NCBI GenBank assembly: GCA_039583875.1
Contig: CM077147.1
Location: 114,572,440 to 114,636,439, forward strand
Length of the DNA: 64,000 nucleotides
Source: Platanthera guangdongensis
Taxonomy: Eukaryota; Streptophyta; Magnoliopsida; Asparagales; Orchidaceae
Direction: 5' to 3'
Below the pieces are notes generated by a model, which had not been told where the DNA came from, ran no database searches, and was given only the letters and a program-made list of their open reading frames with translations. The position numbers and the translations under genes were made by a program. Positions within the stretch are counted from its first letter, which is position 1, and each line of letters starts with the position of its first letter. This document shows positions 56,187-64,000 of this stretch, piece after piece.

Positions 56187-57094
56187 TCAGCACATGGTCT
56201 TCTGTAAGCCGGCGTACATCTTGGCAATATCCGGGTCTACAAAATATTGAGAGCAATGTGCCTCTCTCAAGATATCCTCCCGGATTTTGCCTCTCTTAGG
56301 AATATATAGCCGACCACGATAATAAACGAGGCCGTCTTTTAGTGTGTACTCATCGGTGGTCCCATCTTCAATTGCCTTGACTGCTGGGGCCAAAGCCGCA
56401 TCCATTCCTTGCTCCACCCGAATCTGGTCCCGGATATCACAAAACTATGCTCATGCTTGCCAAATACTCTGTGTACTCTATCGAAGGAGCCTTGAATACC
56501 AGAGTAATATCCATCTCCTCAATCATCCGAGCCAACTCCATACTCATCAACCGAGACTCTGGGTTAGAGCCTGGCACTTTTCTACTCAATGCATCGACTA
56601 CCGAGTTCGCTTTCCCGGGGTGGTAGTTCATGGTAAACTCGTAGTCGCATAGAAATTCCAACCACCACCGTTGTCTCAGGTTCAACTCCTTCTGAGTGTG
56701 GACATACTTCAAGTTTTTGTGATCGGAAAAGATTTCGCAGTGGACGCCATATAGATAATGCCTCCAGAACTTCAAAGCAAACACCACTGCTCCCAACTCC
56801 AAATCATGGACCGAGTAATTAATTTCATGTTTCTTTAACTGTCTTGAAGCATATGCGATCACGTGCCCGTGCTGCATCAGCACCGCTCCCATCCCTTAAT
56901 ATGACGCGTCCGTGTAAACCTGAAATCCTTCCTTCCCAGACGGAAGTGCAAGGATGGGGGCGGAGGTAAGCCTATCCTTCAGCTCTTGGAACGCCGCTTC
57001 ACATTGGGGAGTCCACTCAAATGGCACACCTTTCTTCGTCAATGAGGTAAGGGGAAGAGCAACCTTTGAAAATCCTTTCACGAACTTGCGGTAG
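56187..57094 (-). pseudogene. Chromovirus A pol fragment, second copy
   Basis: Equivalent to 28390-29295: RNase H and the start of integrase. The TAA stop in the RNase H (at about 56893) is shared with the first copy, so that mutation predates the duplication. A 1-bp insertion in an A run near 56440 (cacaaaact against cacaaact) shifts the frame only here. The B LTR begins at 57095 at the identical position. Confidence 0.92.
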
Positions 57095-57715
57095 TGTAAC
57101 ACCTCCCCTGTAGTGGACGTATAATATGGGTCCGGCCGGGGCCCCACAGCATACGAACGCCACAGCTTTAGTATTATAAGTTGATATAACTACCCAAACT
57201 CAAAACACTTGCACAACACAGCGGAAACAAACAGGACTAGAAGTTATCCACCACTAAAGAGTAAAACAAATGGCCTTAAGGCCTAAAATCAAGTGTCCAA
57301 AAGAGACATAAAACATCAATCATGAATGTGCTCAGCACTCCTAGTCTACCTCGGCATGCAAGCCGGACAAAAGAGACTCAAACAAACATCATCATCAATG
57401 TAGTGCTACAAAAGAGGGAAAAACACTTCATGGGCTTAGGCCTTTTTGGCCGGCGTGCTAGCTCCTGCATGCGATCCTTGCCCTGTAAAAATTATTAGTA
57501 ACGTGGGTCAGCAAAGGCTGACCTCAAACTGTGTAACAACACATCTCCTCCCGGCCGCCCCTAACGGACCCCGGGGAACCCTCCAACCTGCAAGTCAGCA
57601 CTTCATATGCAATTAAAATAGCTATAAACAGAAGAACACTAAAACAGGCTTGGATGTCTCAATCATCAAACATGTTCTCTATTGGTTGAGCATATAAAGA
57701 AAAGGGCCTACTATG
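57095..57715 (-). repeat. Chromovirus B LTR first part, second copy
   Basis: 621 bp equivalent to 29296-29916, with the same insertion points of B into A and of C into B. A handful of single-base differences separate the copies, such as gggcctact against gggtctact just before C. Confidence 0.93.
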
Positions 57716-59735
57716 TGATAAGTAAAGTTTGTTTTAAAGAAGATAGATTTGGTTTTATATAATCTTTTACGTATATAAGTCTATCTCTTTTTTTACTTAT
57801 ATCTTGTGGATTAAGGCAAGAGTACCTATCGCATAGGAGTATATTATTTTGTAGAAAATATCAAGGTCGTATTTTTCCTGGGATCGGTGTTAATTATTCT
57901 ACTTTTTAGAACGAACTATTATTTTATCGAACGAACGGAGTGGAGTGTATAGAAAAAAAAATTATATATACGTGTTTTTATTAAGATAGGGACTTAGAAG
58001 GTAGTCCTTGATTTCAGAATTACTTTGAGAGAATATTAATTCACCTATTAAAGAACAACTTTATTCCTTAATTACCTAACTTAACGAGAGGGTCCCTTTG
58101 GTAGCATCATTGACTCGAAAGTACGACCGGGGAGGCTTGCGTTTAAAACGGGTTAACGTAAACGTAGTGTCTCTTCACCTGGTATATGATCAATTAACAG
58201 AAAACCCTAGTTAGGATAACTAGAAAGTAGAGTTGAAAGTAGTTGAAAATAATATCCAGCACAGAGCTCATCTTGACCAAGTGCTAAGGGTTCTTAGCCT
58301 CTTCTCAGGATGGGGGCGGTATAAAGTGCAGAAAATAATATCTACCTATCTATCTTAATCCAGGACTTAAGCTATCGCTTCGCCTTTCATTTGGGATAGG
58401 GTAGTAAAATCTAAAATTTTGCAGAGCTTTCGCACTATCTTAATCAGGTCATAGGCTTTCGCCTCGCCCTTCATTCGGGATAGTATGAAATAATAAGATT
58501 TTGAAAATAATTTTAAAAGCAGTTTCACGCTATCTTAATCCAGGACATAAGCAGAGCTTCGCCTTTCATTCGGGATAGTATGAAAAAAATAAAGGTGAAT
58601 AAAACAGTAAAATACTCAGAATTGAATTTGAAAGAGTCTATTTTATAAAGTTCAAAAATTATTACAACTTTCTAAAAAGCTGAAAAAAAACTAAAATATT
58701 ACAACTTACAGAACTTTTGAATACTTGAAAGCTACTACCAGTTCCTTGTCAGAGAGCTGGGGAGTCCTAACAGTTCTTAAGGAAGCTACTAGTGTTCCAA
58801 TAATTCTACTCAGCCCTGCCCCTCTATTTATAGGAAAAAAGTAAATGCTTTTGGAAAAGCACTTTTGGAAAAGTTGTCAAACAGCTTATGGAAAAGCTGC
58901 CAAACAGCGTTTGCAAAATGCTGAAAATCTGCTTATAGAACAGCTGGCTATTGGACAGCTTGACACGTGGCGGTTTGGATATGGATGGAGCTGACTTGGC
59001 TGGCTGGATAAGAACTGCATCTGCTGATGGAAAAGCAGCTGATGGATAAGCTGACAGCTAGCTGATTGAAAAGCTGCTGGTGGGCTGCTGATGGAAAAGC
59101 TGGCGGGTTGGCGGGTAGCAGGTTGAGCTGGCGGGTTACAGGTTGACGGGTTGCGGGTCCGAGTAGCAGGTTGCGGGCTGGCGGGTTGCGGGTCCTGGAG
59201 AGTTGGCGGGCTGGACTAAATCCATTCAAAAAATGCGCTGGCCTGGTCTCGATCCCAAGCAAACAGAGAGAACAACTAAACACCACTCCACTAGGCCAAT
59301 TGATCTTTGTTGTTTGAAACCTGCATATAATATATTTATAATATATAAAAATACAGATTTTATTATACTATAATTTTGACAATCTTATATTATTTTAAAA
59401 TATAATTCTAATATTTACAAGATAATAAAAAATATTGTTTTAATAATATTTTACATTCGTAATAAAATTTTATTTAAAAGATAATATACATAATATTACT
59501 TATATAATATTACTAAATATTAATAATACTATACATATTATATTATAATTTATAAGTACAGTGTAATTAATTTATATAAATTATATTAACTTTTATTTTT
59601 ATTATTATTATAAATATTTATTTAGAGAATAAAAAAACAAACAATTTATTCAATAATTTACATAAACTTTTACAAATTATATTTAGAAATTAAACTAAAA
59701 TGTATACTAAAATGTTTATAAATAACTACTCATCA
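57716..59735 (-). repeat. Element C 3' LTR, second copy
   Basis: About 2.02 kb equivalent to 29917-31927, with the TATA box at 58824-58832 (minus strand). At most informative sites it agrees with the 3' LTR rather than the 5' LTR of the first copy. Confidence 0.93.
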
Positions 59736-60965
59736 AATACCCCCATACTTAATTTTTGCTATTCCAGAGCAAATGTAGAGTTGAGTATATTTACAAGTTA
59801 TGAAATTTTCTATTTACTATCAATTTAATTCTTCCAGATAAAACAGGTATAAACATCCGGTGAATAAAGAGTTAAATGCTTTCGTATATATATATCATTG
59901 ATACCAGAGTTAGAATTTATAGCCATAAAAAGTTTTTGAAAACAAATAGTAAGCACATATTAAAATCAGATATAACAAGGATAGAGTGGCTTTATGACTA
60001 CTATATCTTGTATGAGATATGTTGAAAAATTACAACCTATTAATTATGCTCTCTCAAAATTTTAAGCAAAATTAATTCAATTTTGTAGTGGTTGTATGGG
60101 ATATCAACTTGGTGGTTTTGCCCATGTAGGAGGTGATGATTTTATCCTCTCACCTTTTTTTTCATATTCATGCATTGTTACAACTATTTTAGGAAAATAT
60201 TTTCCAAAATAGCAAAAAAAACTTTGCAGAATTGAACTTTGAATTAATCCAATGCATATGTTTAGGAGCACATACTCCATTTCATATGATCTTTTAATAT
60301 TTATTGGATGCATATGTTTACGGAATTTTTTTTTATTCCCATGGACATAAGATCTTTTCTGTTCTAGGAGCACATACTCCTAGATGCTTGCGTGCGTAAA
60401 GAAACATGCCAAGCGAAATAGTAGGTAGGGGTTGTAAAAATAATTTTGATAAAAGATTTTGAGAGCAATGGTAATAGCTTGATATTTTCTATATTTTAAC
60501 AAGATTGAAGTAATGATAATTACAGTCTAAAATTGTTTGGTGAACATAATATGATACTTCTATTGTATATATATGTATTTCTTTTGATATATTAAAGCAG
60601 GCTTGCTAAAAAACTAACTCCGATTGCAATGAAATTTTACAAGATAGGTTTAACAAGTTTATTCCGGATATTTATATCTATCTAGTTATGAGAAGGAGTA
60701 GTAAATTTGAAAATTGAATAAGTTGCATTTTTATCAACTCAGATTTTTGGAATATATTTACAAAGTATGGTTTTGAAAATTTTGACTTATTTTGGATGAG
60801 TAATAAAATAAACAATGTTTTTATTTTAAAAGGAAAGATATAACATAAAAGTGAGAAAAAAATTGCAGCTAAAAGCACCCCCATACTTATGTTAGGCATA
60901 GGTATGAAGTGAAAAATATGTACAGAATATACAAAAACATAAAAGATGGAAATATACAGGTGAAT
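59736..60965 (-). other. Element C spacer between pol and 3' LTR, second copy
   Basis: Equivalent to 31928-33157. Non-coding and AT-rich, with the polypurine tract at the LTR edge. No gene is seen. Confidence 0.8.
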
Positions 60966-63900
60966 TTATATTTCGAGGTTATGGAGTAGTGTTAGGGTTT
61001 CAGGTTCTTTTTGAAAAGGGTCTCCAGTAAAATATAGTTTTAAACGGTGCCCGTTTACTTTGAAAGTTCCTAGTTCAGGGTTAGAAATAAGAACGGTCCC
61101 ATATGGCCAGATTTGTTTAACAGTATAGGGTCCGGTCCATCGGGATTTTAATTTTCCTGGAAATAATTTAAGGCGTGAGTTATATAGTAGGACAAGATCA
61201 CCTGGTGAAAAAGATTTTGGAAATTTAATTTTCCTATCATGATAAAACTTAGATCGCTCTTTATAAAATTTATTATTTTCATAGGCGTTTGCACGTCATT
61301 CCTCAAGTTCATTGAGTTGAAATTTACGTTGTTCGGCGGCTAAGTTTGTATCTAAGTTAAGGAATTTTAGCGCCCAGTATGCGCGATGTTCTAATTCTAT
61401 AGGTAGGTGACATGCCTTTCCATATACTAAACGATAAGGTGTACAACCGATCGCAATTTTGAATGCTATACGGTAGGCCCAAAGTGCATCATCTAATTTG
61501 AGGGACCAATCTTTTCGATTGGTATCTACAGTCTTTTCTAATATGCGCTTTAGTTCTCTATTGACTACCTCCACTTGGCCGCTTGTTTGGGGGTGATAAG
61601 CGGTAGCGAGTTTATGAGTAACTTCATATTTGGCTAACACTTTAGCCATCTGGGTGTTACAAAAATGAGTACCTCGATCGCTAACTATAGCCCTAGGCGT
61701 GCCAAAACGTGAAAATAAGGTTTTCAGAAATTTAACGACGACTCTCACGTCAGCGGTGGGAAAAGCTTGCGCTTCAGCCCATCGTGAAACGTAATCGACT
61801 GCTACTAAGATATAACGATTTTTAAAAGAAGGAGGTAAAGGGCCTACAAAATCTATGCCCCATAGATCAAAAATTTCACATTCCAAGTAAAAGTTTTGGG
61901 GCATTTCGTCCCGACGGGAAATGTTACCTGACCGTTGGCAGCGGTTGCAAACGCTTACTAATTTTTGAGCGTCCTTGAACAAAGTAGGCCAAAAGAATCC
62001 TGCTTCAAGGGCTTTACGTGCAGTTAGGTTGGATTGATAATGTCCGCCGGTTGGTCCTTCATGGCAGTGCCGTAATACTTTTAGTCCTTCCTCGTTCGAA
62101 ATACATCTTCTAATTACTTGGTCAGCACAGACTCGGAATAAATACGGGTCTTCCCAAAAGTAGTTTTTCAAGTCAAAAAAGAATTTCCTCTTTTCTTGAA
62201 GTGAAAAAGCTTTTGGAAGGACTCGGGCTACTAAATAGTTAGCCAAGTCTACGAACCAAGAAGTAGAAGAGTTTGTTACCTTTTCGAATGCGAGGAGACT
62301 TTCTTCAGGGAATTTATCTTCGATGTCGGCTTCCACGAGTGTATCTGTTGCAGCATTCTCTAGTCGAGAAAGATGATCGGCTGCCAAATTCTCTGCGCCT
62401 TTCTTATCTCGGATCTCTAAATCAAATTCTTGTAATAAGAGAATCCAACGTAATAAACGGGGTTTTGCATCTGCCTTAGTTAGTAAATATTTTAAAGCAG
62501 AATGATCCGTAAAAACTATAACTTTTGATAGTGTTATATAAGATCTAAACTTATCAAATGCAAATACAATTGCCAGTAGTTCCTTTTCCGTGGTCGTGTA
62601 ATTGGTTTGTGTGGATGTGAGAGTTTTACTTGCATAATAGATAGGATGAAAATATTTGTCTACTCGTTGTCCTAAGACAGCTCCTACCGCATAATCACTC
62701 GCATCACACATGATCTCAAAAGGAAAGGACCAGTCTGGGGCTACTAAAATAGGAGAGTTGATAAGTTTGACTTTAATAATATTGAATGCTACTAAGCATT
62801 CATTATCGAATATAAATGGGGCTTTTTTTCTAATAAATGAGTTAACGGTTTTGTTATTTTAGAGAAATTTTGAATAAACCGTCTATAGAAACCTGCATGG
62901 CCTAAGAAACTTCGAATAGATTTTACATTTGTTGGAGGAGGAAGTTTTTCAATTATTTCTATTTTGGCCTTATCGACCTCGATTCCCTGGGAAGAAATTT
63001 TATGACCGAGAACTAAACCTTCGCGGACCATAAAGTGGCATTTCTCCCAGTTCAACACTAAATTCGTGTCTTCACAGCGTTGAAGAACACGAGCGAGGTT
63101 ATCTAAACACGTATGGAATGAGTCTCCAAATACGGAGAAATTATCCATAAATACTTCCATAACGTCCTCTACTAACTTGCCAAAAATAGCTAGCATACAT
63201 CTTTGAAATGTAGCTGGCGCATTACAAAGTCCAAACGGCATTCGCCTATAGGCGAAAGTACCAAAGGGGCAAGTGAACGTAGTTTTCTCTTGGTCTTCAG
63301 GGGCTATAGAATTTGTAAATACCCTGAATAACCATCGAGAAAACAATAATATGAGTGACCCGAGAGTCGCTCTAATATTTGATCTATAAACGGTAGTGGA
63401 AAGTGATCTTTACGGGTGGCATCATTTAATTTTCGATAGTCGATGCACATCCTCCAACCCGTAACAGTACGTGTTGGAATTAGTTCATTATTAGCGCTTG
63501 GCACTACAGTTATACGGCCCTTCTTAGGGACGACTTGTACGGGACTAACCCATGTGCTATCTGAGATTGGATAGATAATTCCTACGTCTAATAATTTCAT
63601 TACTTCAGCTTTTACGACATCCTTCATATTAGGATTTAAACGTCGCTGGGGCTGGATAGATTTACGAGGGTTATCTTCCAAAAATATTTTATGCGTACAA
63701 AAAGATGGGTTGAGTCCTTGGATATCAGAAATTTGCCATGCTAATGCATGGCGATGTTGTTTTAACACTTCTATTAATTCAGACGTTTTTTTATCATTTA
63801 ATTCGGCAGAAATGATAACCGGGAGTTTCAATTCGGCTTCAAGGAAAACGTATTTTAAATGTGCGGGAAGTGTTTTCAGCTCGAGGGTGGTGGTTTTTCA

Positions 63901-64000
63901 TATGAAGTTGGGGTTTTTAGAGTTGTAGAAGTTAAGGATATAAAAGGTTCTAAAGGGTCATCGGTAGGCATTTCTTGTGAAAGGGGTAAGTCTGCCAAGT
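60966..64000 (-). pseudogene. Element C pol, second copy, cut by the window edge
   Basis: Equivalent to 33158-36190: C-terminal integrase, RNase H and reverse transcriptase up to the window end. Unlike the first copy it has a Trp to stop change at about 61296 (TGG to TGA). It also has three 1-bp deletions, near 62824, 63309 and 63887. The catalytic box again reads FMDN. The position next to it reads FLDGYSGY, the family form, where the first copy has FLDDYSGY. Confidence 0.9.

Overview
This window is eukaryotic nuclear DNA from a flowering plant. I cannot name the species. Everything recognisable is LTR retrotransposon sequence of lineages known from plants: Ty3/gypsy chromoviruses with a C-terminal chromodomain, Athila-type and Tat-type gypsy elements, and Ty1/copia elements of SIRE-like type (UBN2 gag, extra ORF after pol). 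I found no host gene, tRNA gene, rRNA gene or prokaryotic feature. One run of exactly 500 N (55121-55620) marks a scaffold gap.

Layout. (1) 1-1471 is the 3' part of a chromovirus LTR (family B), joined to a decayed copia element F on the minus strand (1472-16489). (2) The 5' LTR of F is split by element E (6599-14462, plus strand), a non-autonomous Athila-like element. E has both LTRs, a tRNA-Asp primer site, an intact 369-codon ORF with two zinc knuckles and a second, broken ORF resembling the Athila ORF1 family, but no pol. (3) 16490-22208 is a mosaic of copia debris: a pre-integrase scrap G, an LTR-like block J, an 84-bp minisatellite, a gag remnant and LTR-like block I. (4) 22209-23691 is a plus-strand Tat integrase fragment H, cut by the LTR of chromovirus A (23692-27109) and its minus-strand pol (to 29295). 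(5) A is cut by the LTR of chromovirus B (29296-29916 plus 40977-42988). That LTR is itself split by a full-length Athila element C (29917-40976, minus strand). The integrase end of B (42989-43353) is cut by copia element D (43354 to the gap). (6) After the gap, 55621-64000 repeats the A-B-C nest of 24.4-36.2 kb at high identity, with one 3.4-kb deletion.

How the parts work together. Within each element the genes form one retrotransposition cassette: gag for the particle, protease, reverse transcriptase/RNase H and integrase, driven by a TATA promoter in the LTR. Nearly all frames carry stops or 1-bp shifts, so most copies cannot act alone. E could only move with proteins from an Athila relative such as C, whose reverse transcriptase carries a changed catalytic residue.

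The most interesting signal is regulatory. Five different elements (A, B, D, E, F) carry clusters of short palindromes in the U3 part of the LTR; in A, D, E and F I can place them just upstream of a TATA box. In D the same palindrome array plus a TATA box recurs inside the element in front of an extra ORF after pol. In E the U3 palindromes recur in front of the second ORF. Both accessory ORFs look, by eye, like Athila ORF1 / plant-transposon-protein type proteins. This suggests a palindrome-driven internal promoter plus accessory-protein module shared by unrelated retrotransposons.
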